A DNA stretch of 32,726 nucleotides, taken from contig JAHCHD010000042.1 of assembly GCA_026129915.1 (NCBI GenBank), positions 1 to 32,726 on the forward strand, read 5' to 3'. The position numbers and the translations under genes are program-made. The notes under the pieces were generated by a model. That model was not told the DNA's origin. It made no database searches and saw only the letters and a list, made by a program, of their open reading frames with translations. Positions 1 to 7,171 of the stretch are shown piece by piece. The stretch is from Bryobacterales bacterium (GTDB lineage Bacteria > Acidobacteriota > Terriglobia > Bryobacterales > Bryobacteraceae). Numbering within the stretch: position 1 is the stretch's first letter; each line of letters begins with the position of its first letter.

Positions 1-419
1 ATCGCCCCTTCCTGAAGGAGTTCACGAGACTCAGCGTTAGCACACGCCCGGGCAGACCTTCCCCCGAGGCGGCCTACCTGCTTAGCTGGGTGCTGAACTC
101 CCTTGGGTTTGCGCGACAGGATTCCGCGTGGCGTTGCGGTGAGCAGGTTGTGGAAGCCGGTTTCACGGAGGATGGCGCTCCCTACGAGCCGGTGGCTGCC
201 GTGGAGTTTTACAGCCCGTCGCACACATTGCGTTTCGGGGTGGTGGCCGCGAATGGCAACGATCCAGGACGCCAGACTATCTGCGTGGGCGAAACCCCTG
301 GCGATACGGAGCTGCTTTCGGATGAAATGGTAGTGGAGTACCGGCGGCGTACTTTTGAGCAGTTCCTGCCGGAAACCATCCGCTTGTTTGAGGAGCCTCA
401 CTACTTTGCTCACGAATAG
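1..419 (+). CDS. C-terminal end of an OpcA-like glucose-6-phosphate dehydrogenase assembly protein (partial)
   Basis: The reading frame is open from the left edge of the window (first full codon at position 3) to the TAG at 417-419, so the gene starts outside the window. The visible 138 residues contain a helix-like stretch EAAYLLSWVLNSLGF, which resembles the 'LLAGWLASRLGW' region of OpcA proteins, followed by alternating beta-type segments. OpcA is an accessory factor of glucose-6-phosphate dehydrogenase and usually sits next to zwf and pgl. Here the next gene is 6-phosphogluconolactonase and overlaps this one by 14 bases, which supports the call. The match is from memory of the family and covers only the C-terminus, so an unrelated protein cotranscribed with pgl remains possible. 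Confidence 0.55.
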   Translation, partial: RPFLKEFTRLSVSTRPGRPSPEAAYLLSWVLNSLGFARQDSAWRCGEQVVEAGFTEDGAPYEPVAAVEFYSPSHTLRFGVVAANGNDPGRQTICVGETPGDTELLSDEMVVEYRRRTFEQFLPETIRLFEEPHYFAHE

Positions 420-1161
420 CTATTTCCACGTTGCGGCCGACACGGAGCAGGCCGCCGCCGACTGCGCCACGTTGATGTTGGACCGCATTCGCGAAGCTAT
501 CGCTGAGCGTGGCCGGGCGATGATCGCGCTCTCAGGCGGCAGTACCCCGGCCAAGCTATTCCCTCGCCTCGCCGAGGGGGAAGTGGACTGGACCCGTGTT
601 CACGTGTTCTTTGTGGATGAGCGCATGGTGCCGCCCACCCACGAGGCCAGCAATTTCCGGCTGGCCCAGTCGCTCTTCCTTGCCTTGCCGCCAGTCCCGG
701 TGGCGAATGTCCATCGTGTCCGAGGCGAGGATGACCCTGAAGATGCTGCGGCGGCGTACGAAGCAGAGATCGCCGAAGCTTTTGGCCTTGATGCCGAGGA
801 TGAAGAGATTCCCGCATTCGACATCGTTCACCTGGGCATGGGCGACGATGCGCACATCGCCAGTCTCTTTCCTGGCGAGGCTGCCATTGACGATCTCGAC
901 GGCATTGCCGCGGCGCTCTACGTGGAGAAGCTGGACGCATGGCGCGTTACCCTGTTGCCCGCGGTGCTACAGGCAGCGCGCTGCACGGTGTTGCTGATCG
1001 CCGGCGCGGGCAAGGCGGCACCGCTCGAAAAAGTGCTCGTCCAACCGTACAATCCCAAGCAATATCCCGCGCAGCTTGTGCGGCACAACCTGGAAGTGCA
1101 CTGGTTCCTTGACCAGCCCGCGAAGCCTTCAGAGGAAGGGATGTCCCATGGCCGTGCGTGA
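406..1161 (+). CDS. pgl: 6-phosphogluconolactonase (SOL/DevB type)
   Basis: This 251-residue protein is predicted to hydrolyse 6-phosphogluconolactone to 6-phosphogluconate, the second step of the oxidative pentose phosphate pathway, in the cytoplasm. Family motifs are visible: ALSGGSTPAKL near the N-terminus, VFFVDER, the LGMGDDAHIASLFPG loop (most relatives have DGH where this has DAH), and a C-terminal LLIAGAGKA. Length is normal for the family. I place the start at TTG 406 because AGGAG lies 10 bases upstream (391-395) and the family's N-terminal 'F..' strand follows at once. The frame could also begin at TTG 355 or 388. It overlaps the upstream OpcA-like gene by 14 bases and the downstream deformylase by 14 bases, so the three are probably translationally coupled. 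Confidence 0.9.
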   Translation: MLTNSYFHVAADTEQAAADCATLMLDRIREAIAERGRAMIALSGGSTPAKLFPRLAEGEVDWTRVHVFFVDERMVPPTHEASNFRLAQSLFLALPPVPVANVHRVRGEDDPEDAAAAYEAEIAEAFGLDAEDEEIPAFDIVHLGMGDDAHIASLFPGEAAIDDLDGIAAALYVEKLDAWRVTLLPAVLQAARCTVLLIAGAGKAAPLEKVLVQPYNPKQYPAQLVRHNLEVHWFLDQPAKPSEEGMSHGRA

Positions 1162-1675
1162 GATCCTGCTGCTGGGTAATCCGCAGTTGCACTTGGCGTG
1201 CGAGGATGTCACAGCCGAAGAACTGCCTGGGTTGCGCACCGTAGCGGACGACCTGTACGCCACCTTGCTCGACTTTCGCGCCCGTCATGGTGTGGGGCGG
1301 GGAATTGCCGCTCCGCAGATTGGCGTGCTGAAGCGGCTGGTTGTGCTGGATCTGGGTATCGGACGAGTGAATCTCGTAAACCCCCGCATCGTCGATCGCA
1401 GTGCGGAGACCTTCGCCATCTGGGACGACTGTATGAGCTTTCCTGATTTGCTGGTGTACGTGCTCCGCCACCGCCGATGTAGCGTTGTCTACACTGACCT
1501 TGATGCCAAAGAACACACCTTGAACGCAGAAGACGATGTCGCCGAACTGGTGCAGCATGAACTTGACCATCTCGACGGCATCCTGGCCGTCTCCCGAGCC
1601 ATTGATGGCCAGAGCTTCGCCCTGCGCAGCCAGCGGACACACCTCAGCGGGCGCAGTATCCGTCAGGGTATTTGA
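1148..1675 (+). CDS. def: Peptide deformylase, divergent motif 2
   Basis: Peptide deformylase removes the formyl group from the initiator Met of new proteins and uses a metal held by one Cys and two His. Motif 1 (GxGxAAxQ) is present as GRGIAAPQ at residues 50-57, and motif 3 (HExDH) as HELDH at 137-141, giving ligands H137 and H141 and catalytic E138. Motif 2, usually EGCLS, reads DDCMS at 93-97: the Cys ligand C95 is kept but its neighbours differ. Length (175 aa) is normal. The ATG at 1148 lies inside the end of pgl, and AGAGGAAGG at about 1131-1139 is a suitable ribosome-binding site. The altered motif could mean a paralogous (type 2/3-like) deformylase rather than the main housekeeping copy. 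Confidence 0.87.
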   Translation: MAVREILLLGNPQLHLACEDVTAEELPGLRTVADDLYATLLDFRARHGVGRGIAAPQIGVLKRLVVLDLGIGRVNLVNPRIVDRSAETFAIWDDCMSFPDLLVYVLRHRRCSVVYTDLDAKEHTLNAEDDVAELVQHELDHLDGILAVSRAIDGQSFALRSQRTHLSGRSIRQGI

Positions 1676-1680
1676 TCGCC

Positions 1681-1707
1681 CCGCGCCTCAGTACACCGCG
1701 CCTCAGT
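1681..1707. repeat. Short direct repeat between convergent genes
   Basis: The 12-mer CCGCGCCTCAGT occurs at 1681-1692 and again at 1696-1707, separated by three bases. It fills the space between the deformylase stop and the convergent stop of the 791-residue secreted protein, and the second copy includes that stop codon. No function is evident; a small tandem duplication is the simplest reading. Confidence 0.6.
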
Positions 1708-4078
1708 GCCCTTCCTGCCATTCAAAGTAGCTTGCGTAACCGGCTCCAATGTTGCGCGCAAGCCAAAGACGGTACTCGCGGCTCGCAGTGCGCGTCAACT
1801 GCCTTCCTTCCGGCATGGCGCCATTGGTGAGGATGTGAAAAACCTCGCTGCCGTCGTCATTGCGCGTAGCGCAGACCACCTCGTCGCGGTAGTCTCCCAA
1901 GAGGTCAGCGCTCATCACGAAACGGCAGGGCGTGGCACTTGGAGCCGCTCCGGCAATGGGCTGCAATCGCATTGCTTCAAAGCGGTGGACTGCGGTAGAG
2001 TCAGGCGCAATCAGCTCACGAACGTCACTGCCCATCCAGTTCACGGGACGGAAACGCGACGGAAAGCCCTCCATCAGCACCTCACCAACTGCCGAGATCA
2101 GCACGGTCTGCTGTGCTTCGTGCCCGTCTTTGTTGGTCATCATCTCCATACCCGGCGAGGTAGCCAGGATGTCAGCGGCCCAGCCCACGTGAGCGTGGCT
2201 CCAGGTGGGATCGGTTTCCCGGTTGTGCTTCCAGATGAGCTTGCCGGTGCTGGCGTCCACCAGATAAGCGCCTGCGTGAGTGTTGCTTTCCACCGCGAAA
2301 TAGATCTGCCGGGTGCGGTCACCCGGCTGTGCGGGAAGGATGCGCTTGACGGCGACGATGTCCGGATGGAGCCGGTAAAGCGACCAGCGCACGGTACCAT
2401 CTCCATTCAGGGCGGTGGTTCCATCCAGCACTTCATCCTTGCCGTCGCCATCAAGGTCAGCAATGTCCACGTGATGCGAACCCGAGCCCGAGGTGGGTCC
2501 GAAGGAATCGAAGTGCCAGAGCATTTCCAGATCCTTGTCAAAGGCGTGGAAGCGCTCGTTCTCGTAGAGGCCAGTTTGGGTGACCAGCGCCGGATGCACG
2601 CCGTCCAGGTAGGCTACGGCCATGTGAATCCGTGTAGAAGTACCCGCCACGTCCGTCGCCATGGCGGGCCACGGCGTCTTGCGCAACAGGTTCCCATTTA
2701 CGCCGTTCAGAATGGCAAGAAACACGTCATCACCCAACTGCATGCGCGCTGCCACCTCGGCGCGGCCATCCCCGTCGAGGTCAGCCACCAGGAACGGGGA
2801 GTTGTTCGCGTTTCCATAGCAGTGGTCGTAGTCGACAAGCCTCTTGCGCCAGAGCTGCTTGCCGTACGAGGTGAAGGCCTCCAATTCCACCCAGTGGCCA
2901 GGGTCCCGCGTGTTTTCCTTAATGCCGTTGTCGCAGCGAAACACGACGTCAAGCAAACCATCACCGGTAAGGTCACCAAATACTGGCGAACAATTGCCCA
3001 GCTTGGGGCTGGGTGCGATGCTGGCCGCCACATTGCCGGCAGAGGGTGCTGGCGAAGCAGTGACCCACTCGGACGGTGCGCCTTCCCTTCCATCAGATCC
3101 AACCGGACGAACGCGATAGTACGCAAATCCTTGTGGCGCAGCGGTGTCGCGCCAAAATGTGGTCTGTTTTACGGGGGCGGACGTGAGGCGTTTGCCAGAC
3201 GCGTCGCGCCTGGGGGAGCGGTAAACATGGAATGCCGTTGCCTCGTCGTCCGCAGGCAAGAGCTGCCAGGAGATGGCCACTTCCTCAGCTCCTTTGCGCA
3301 ACGCGGCCAGCCGCCGGGGGTTCCGTTGGGAGTGGGTGGAGCCGGGCACCTCGCGCACGATCCGAAAGCCCAGGTCAGGATGGGTAATCCCCGCGCCGCC
3401 CGCGCCACCGCGCAACGTCACGCGCAGGTACCCCATGCTGCGCGCCCAGCTTCCACCGGCAACGCTACTCTCTTTCTGCTTGGGATGTTCCAGGCGATAG
3501 ATCCAACGCTGCTGTGCAGGATCTGGCTGATTGTTTACCATCTGCCACACATTGCCGGCCATGTCGTAGAGCTTCCGTGCGTTCGGTGCATAGCTGCGCA
3601 CGGGCTTCAGGTGCAGGCGCCAGTGAGGGAACTGTCGATCTCCAGCGGCGTCGAAGTTAGCCTTACCAATGGGATCGTCGTTGCCCCAGGGATAAAGCGC
3701 GCCGGGCTGCCCGCCTCGCGCCGCATACTCAAACTCGGCCGAAGTGGGAAGCCGGTAGAGCCTCGACTCCTTGCGTGATCGCCACGCAAGGTACTTTTCC
3801 GCATCGTAGCGATTCACGTAGATTACCGGGTGATTATCGAAGCCTGCCGGCGGTCGTCCGCTTTCCCAGTGGGACGGTGCCCGGTGGCCGGTCTCCTGCA
3901 CGAACGCATGGTAATCCGCATTGGTTACGGGGGTATCGGCGATCTCGAAGGAATCAAAGACAAGGTCCGGGCGACCAGGCATTTCGCCAGCGGACACCGT
4001 TACGAAGTGTTCCTGCGCAAACAGGCAGACGGCCCCCAATGCGAGGGCCGCCATCCATGGGAAGAGTCTTGTTGACAT
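1703..4078 (-). CDS. Secreted FGE/SUMF1-like domain fused to FN3-like and rhamnogalacturonan-lyase-like (PL11) propeller
   Basis: A 791-residue exported protein with a signal peptide at 1-21 (hydrophobic core, CLFA cleavage region). Residues about 23-245 are an FGE-sulfatase/SUMF1-type domain, with PVTNADYHAFV, HPVIYVNRYDAEKYLAWR, RLPTSAEFEYAARGG, LYPWGNDD, YDMAGNVWQ, GGSWARS and LGFRIVRE. The two redox cysteines of catalytic FGE are absent: the matching stretch reads SMGYLRVTLR around 214-223. A fibronectin-III-like segment follows at about 262-342. From about 360 a calcium-loop propeller begins, with GDLTGDG, ADLDGDGRAE (432-441) and ADLDGDGKDE, plus the W/H-rich signature resembling PL11 rhamnogalacturonan lyases. 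The start has a GGGGG run just upstream. It is probably an extracellular polysaccharide-binding or -cleaving protein rather than a sulfatase activator; lyase activity is inferred, not shown. Confidence 0.75.
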   Translation of the reverse strand: MSTRLFPWMAALALGAVCLFAQEHFVTVSAGEMPGRPDLVFDSFEIADTPVTNADYHAFVQETGHRAPSHWESGRPPAGFDNHPVIYVNRYDAEKYLAWRSRKESRLYRLPTSAEFEYAARGGQPGALYPWGNDDPIGKANFDAAGDRQFPHWRLHLKPVRSYAPNARKLYDMAGNVWQMVNNQPDPAQQRWIYRLEHPKQKESSVAGGSWARSMGYLRVTLRGGAGGAGITHPDLGFRIVREVPGSTHSQRNPRRLAALRKGAEEVAISWQLLPADDEATAFHVYRSPRRDASGKRLTSAPVKQTTFWRDTAAPQGFAYYRVRPVGSDGREGAPSEWVTASPAPSAGNVAASIAPSPKLGNCSPVFGDLTGDGLLDVVFRCDNGIKENTRDPGHWVELEAFTSYGKQLWRKRLVDYDHCYGNANNSPFLVADLDGDGRAEVAARMQLGDDVFLAILNGVNGNLLRKTPWPAMATDVAGTSTRIHMAVAYLDGVHPALVTQTGLYENERFHAFDKDLEMLWHFDSFGPTSGSGSHHVDIADLDGDGKDEVLDGTTALNGDGTVRWSLYRLHPDIVAVKRILPAQPGDRTRQIYFAVESNTHAGAYLVDASTGKLIWKHNRETDPTWSHAHVGWAADILATSPGMEMMTNKDGHEAQQTVLISAVGEVLMEGFPSRFRPVNWMGSDVRELIAPDSTAVHRFEAMRLQPIAGAAPSATPCRFVMSADLLGDYRDEVVCATRNDDGSEVFHILTNGAMPEGRQLTRTASREYRLWLARNIGAGYASYFEWQEGH

Positions 4079-4125
4079 GCGCCCCCATGAATATCACAGC
4101 CAGAAGCCGGAGGGGGCAGCCGAGC

Positions 4126-4911
4126 CTAGAAGCGCACTTCAACCGGAGCCCGCGTGGTGAAGGTGAGCAGGCTTTCCGCTGACACCACGGCGGGCTCGCC
4201 CCTCGTGGCTAGAACGACACCCGTGCCGGCCCCTCCACCGGCTGCCGCACCGATGGCGGCACCCTTACCGCCCCCGGCAATGGCGCCGATTACCGCTCCC
4301 GCACCTGAGCCGATCCCGATTTTCGTGGCGTCCTGCTTCTTCGTCGTCCGCGCATTGCGGACGATGCGGGAGGTTTCCACATTCACTTCCTGGCCGTTCG
4401 CCAGGCGCAAGCGGGAAAGCGCCAGAGTCATTGAGGCGACACCCTTCACGCGCCCACCGGGGTCTGCATTCACCACGCGGCCCACAACGTCGGCTCCGCG
4501 CGGGGCCAGTACTTCGCCATCCACCACCAGCGGCTCAGTCAAACTCGCAATAAATTCCTGCCCGGATTGCGCGCTATTGGTGGAAAGCGTGCTGGTGGTC
4601 CGCACGCGGATGGGCGTGCCGCTGGGGACTTGAAAGACCACGGGTTGCGGAGGAGCCGCTGGCATGCCCGACGAGGGACGGGCACTATTGCCGCCAACGC
4701 CAAGCGAATTGGCAAGACGGGCCATGGGTCCCGCTGGAGCCTCCGTATCGGCCGCCTTCGTGGCATCCTCAGTTTGTGTCGAATCTTCGGCAGTTGGTGC
4801 GGTCGCGCCTCCGCCGCAGCTTGTCGCAATCAGCACCAGTGCGACGAAAACAAGCGCTAGCAATCCAGTGTTGTGGGCAAAACCAGTTGGGGTGAAGAAA
4901 TTCTGTGTCAT
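4126..4911 (-). CDS. Lipoprotein with glycine-zipper region
   Basis: A 261-residue predicted lipoprotein. After a hydrophobic segment (LLALVFVALVLIATSC) a lipobox cysteine is followed by glycines, then an acidic Ala/Thr/Glu-rich linker to about residue 90. The middle holds a beta-rich module starting VPSGTPIRVRTTSTLS and containing LAPRGADVVGRVV, a pattern I associate with acidobacterial hypothetical envelope proteins. Residues about 198-230 are a glycine zipper (GSGAGAVIGAIAGGGKG followed by GAAIGAAAGGGAG), a motif that packs against or spans membranes as in Pcp/SlyB-like proteins. The C-terminus returns to beta strands (ESLLTFTTRAPVEVRF). It lies 47 bases upstream of the FGE-like/PL11-like gene on the same strand, so co-transcription is possible. 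No enzymatic function is suggested. Confidence 0.72.
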   Translation of the reverse strand: MTQNFFTPTGFAHNTGLLALVFVALVLIATSCGGGATAPTAEDSTQTEDATKAADTEAPAGPMARLANSLGVGGNSARPSSGMPAAPPQPVVFQVPSGTPIRVRTTSTLSTNSAQSGQEFIASLTEPLVVDGEVLAPRGADVVGRVVNADPGGRVKGVASMTLALSRLRLANGQEVNVETSRIVRNARTTKKQDATKIGIGSGAGAVIGAIAGGGKGAAIGAAAGGGAGTGVVLATRGEPAVVSAESLLTFTTRAPVEVRF

Positions 4912-5242
4912 GATATTCGCCTTCCGGCCGATCTCTGCCCCATTTCCGGCAGGAGAACCAAGGGACTATGTCGGCTTACACAAAAATAGTTTGCAATTGG
5001 GATGCCATTTTAGGCGGAGGCGCTAAGCGTTTGATTACTAGTATCTTGTCAGGACTCACGAGACCAAAGTCGGCTGAAGACTATGAAATTTTTCCAGGGT
5101 AATTCACCTCCGGTACTCGCAAGCTCCGGTACTGGCTAGAACTGGTTTTCAGCCAAGAATGCACAAATTGATGCGCCGAGGGGCTTACCTTGAAGAGCAG
5201 AGCATTTCTTTCGGATATCCTGAATAGATAGCAGAACAAACA
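4912..5242. promoter_or_regulatory. Divergent intergenic region with paired 10-mer direct repeat
   Basis: This 331-bp stretch separates the leftward lipoprotein gene from the rightward toxin-like operon and has no credible ORF. It is more AT-rich than its surroundings (for example around 4975-5060), as expected of a promoter region. The 10-mer CTCCGGTACT occurs at 5108-5117 and 5124-5133, a 16-base spacing compatible with a regulator binding the same DNA face about 1.5 turns apart. Operator function is inference. I could not assign -35/-10 boxes with confidence. Confidence 0.4.
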
Positions 5243-5473
5243 ATGTTTCGTGACGAATTCGCATCACTCGATCGATTGGTGCGCGGGATGGCAAGTTCGC
5301 GGTGGCGAAAGCTGGCGATCATGCGTAGCGCTGCCCGCGTGCCCGGTTTGGACGTAGAGCTTGACCGACTCTACGCGGCTACCACCCCAGAGCGTATGGC
5401 GACCCTCAGCCCGGCAGAGGCCAAGGAGTGGTTGAGCAGTTGTCGCCCTGGAATCGCAATTGGTAAGAATTGA
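5243..5473 (+). CDS. Small ORF; probable N-terminal half of a frameshifted antitoxin-like protein
   Basis: A 76-residue ORF of unknown function, predicted largely helical (MFRDEFASLDRLVRGM..., then LSPAEAKEWL). I see no clear ribosome-binding site. Its last dozen codons overlap the start of the next ORF in another frame. If one base is removed somewhere between 5436 and 5470, the two ORFs join into one 161-residue protein that reads smoothly through the junction (AKEWLSS continuing as VVALESQLVRIEQ). I therefore think this is the front half of one gene, broken by an insertion, a sequencing error, or less likely a programmed +1 shift. Its position directly upstream of a PemK/MazF-like domain suggests an antitoxin, but no DNA-binding motif is recognisable. 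Confidence 0.45.
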   Translation: MFRDEFASLDRLVRGMASSRWRKLAIMRSAARVPGLDVELDRLYAATTPERMATLSPAEAKEWLSSCRPGIAIGKN

Positions 5474-5729
5474 ACAGGCGATTCCATTTGAGCGAAAGCT
5501 GCGCCCCATCATGCGTCCTTTCCGGCACCGCTTTCAGGGCATCATCCGCCTGCACAACGCCGTGAGTTGTGGGATCGCGGTGTTGCGGCAGTGTTTGAAG
5601 GAGCCTGTCGCAGCGATTGAGGAGCCGGTGAAGCTGACCCCCTCTGAAATTCTTTATGCCGAGGACCTCATTGCGAGTCGCGTACCTGGCTGGCATTCGC
5701 CGTTGATGGAGGTCTATGACCACCTTTAG
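5460..5729 (+). CDS. Small ORF; probable C-terminal half of the frameshifted antitoxin-like protein
   Basis: An 89-residue ORF that would have to start at TTG 5460 or ATG 5511, neither with a good ribosome-binding site. That fits its being the rear half of the gene that starts at 5243. The frame is open back to 5436, just after a TGA at 5433-5435. The sequence is helical with a conserved-looking tail (KLTPSEILYAEDLIASRVPGW). It ends at TAG 5729, overlapping the ATG of the PemK-like gene (5716) by 14 bases, a spacing typical of antitoxin-toxin pairs. Function as antitoxin is inferred from position only. Confidence 0.45.
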   Translation: MVRIEQAIPFERKLRPIMRPFRHRFQGIIRLHNAVSCGIAVLRQCLKEPVAAIEEPVKLTPSEILYAEDLIASRVPGWHSPLMEVYDHL

Positions 5730-7128
5730 GCGGGGAGAAGTCGTATTGGTGCGGGTTCCAGAGGGCGCGGGCGTGATCACCGGGCTGCGACCGGCAGTGG
5801 TGTTGCATCCCAGCCTTGCTGCAGACCCCGGCGTCTCTATCCTCCCTCTGATTCCGGCGGAGAGTGCGGGACCGCTCTCCATCAAGGTGGAGCGCAGCAG
5901 TTTCGAGTCCGCGCGCATGGGTCTGGTGAGTACGCTGGCGCTGGACCCCGACGTTTCGCTAGACATTCCACGTGCACTGGTGGCGCGCAGGATAGGTCGC
6001 TGTCCTTACGAACTGCTGAACGAAGTGATGCGCCGTCGGCGTTCGCCACTGTCGTCCGCGACACGCGACGCGGAGGAGCAGCTTCCAGAACCAATCCGGG
6101 TGGGTAAGCACTCGACTAGGTCGGATGAAGACCACACCAATCCCGGTACCGTGCCCGCCTCCGATCGTGACCCTCTCCCGGAGGAGCCCGTTGCCGCTAC
6201 GCGTCTTGCAGAGGATCCAACCCACGCGGAAGTCGCAGAAGCGGAAGAGATGCCCCGGCCGAGGGCTATGCCGGAGCGAGAAGATTTTTCCAATCGTTTT
6301 CCGGTAGAGTGCGCCCGGTACACCTGCATGCGCACCCCGGCGCCTATCACGATTGACGGCGACCTCACGAAGCCAGTTTGGCGTGCGGCGCCGGTATCCG
6401 AACGATTTGCGGATATGGTGACTGGTAAACCTGCCTGGTTTGACACCCGTGTCCGCCTGCTGTGGGACGACCAGTATTTGTATTTTGGCTTTACGGCGGA
6501 GGAAACCGACGTCTGGGGAACCCTCACTGAACGAGATTCAGCGATCTATGAAGAGAACGACCTCGAGATCTTCATTGCCGCGCAGGACGCCTACTATGAG
6601 TTCGAAATCAGCGCCTGCAATGTGATCTACGAAGTGTTCTGGATTTGGAAGGACGTCCATCAACCGGGCGGCCCTTTCTGGGGCCGACCGGAGTTCAACC
6701 CTGCCACTCAGCGCACCATGTCGCTAGAAGGCGTTGGCGGACATCTGCACCCGCGCGGATCGCGCTGGGGCTTCCTTGACTGGGATTGCCCCGGTTTGCT
6801 GCATGCCGTGAAGGTGGACGGCACCTTGAATCAGCGTAATGACACAGACCACGGGTGGTCAGCGGAAATCGCGATTCCCTGGACTAGCCTGGAAGCTCTG
6901 GCCGACGGGCGCGCACTGCCCCCGAAGCCAGGAGATACCTGGCGAATCGACTGTTCGCGCTTCCAGAAGATCGACGAGTACGGCGAGACCCTCGACCCCT
7001 GCGCCGGATGGACATGGAGCCAGCACGGGCATTACGATTCTCACATCCCTGAGGTGTTCCCGTACGTCACCTTCACCGACGAAATGGTAGAGCCGGTGGA
7101 ACCGGAATCGTCGGATTTAGAGGACTGA
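5716..7128 (+). CDS. PemK/MazF-like toxin domain joined to a CBM9-like domain
   Basis: A 470-residue continuous ORF with ATG 5716 and GGAGG at 5708-5712. Residues 4-108 resemble PemK/MazF endoribonucleases: FRRGEVVLVRVP, then GLRPAVVLHPSL, a strand SILPLIPAES, and the terminal ALVARRIGRCPYELLNEVM helix. Residues about 110-200 are an acidic, Pro-rich, probably disordered linker. Residues about 205-460 resemble family 9 carbohydrate-binding / DOMON-like proteins: ITIDGDLTKPVWRAAP, RLLWDDQYLYFGF, NDLEIFIAA, YYEFEISACNVIYE, GWSAEIAIPWTSL and FPYVTF. There is no signal peptide, so the CBM9-like part appears cytoplasmic as annotated. ATG codons at residues 179 and 185 could start a separate CBM9-like gene, and a lost stop or indel could have joined two genes, but no frame break is visible. 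Pairing with the upstream ORFs suggests a toxin-antitoxin origin. Confidence 0.65.
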   Translation: MTTFRRGEVVLVRVPEGAGVITGLRPAVVLHPSLAADPGVSILPLIPAESAGPLSIKVERSSFESARMGLVSTLALDPDVSLDIPRALVARRIGRCPYELLNEVMRRRRSPLSSATRDAEEQLPEPIRVGKHSTRSDEDHTNPGTVPASDRDPLPEEPVAATRLAEDPTHAEVAEAEEMPRPRAMPEREDFSNRFPVECARYTCMRTPAPITIDGDLTKPVWRAAPVSERFADMVTGKPAWFDTRVRLLWDDQYLYFGFTAEETDVWGTLTERDSAIYEENDLEIFIAAQDAYYEFEISACNVIYEVFWIWKDVHQPGGPFWGRPEFNPATQRTMSLEGVGGHLHPRGSRWGFLDWDCPGLLHAVKVDGTLNQRNDTDHGWSAEIAIPWTSLEALADGRALPPKPGDTWRIDCSRFQKIDEYGETLDPCAGWTWSQHGHYDSHIPEVFPYVTFTDEMVEPVEPESSDLED

Positions 7129-7171
7129 AAGGGGACCTTGGCGATCCGCGCCAGGCGGCGTTGAACCACAG

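Noticed and set aside
1706..3778. 690-codon open frame on the plus strand opposite the FGE-like/PL11-like gene
   Set aside because: It is antisense to a gene with clear domains, has no domain or signal of its own, and arises from the GC-rich codon bias of the true gene.
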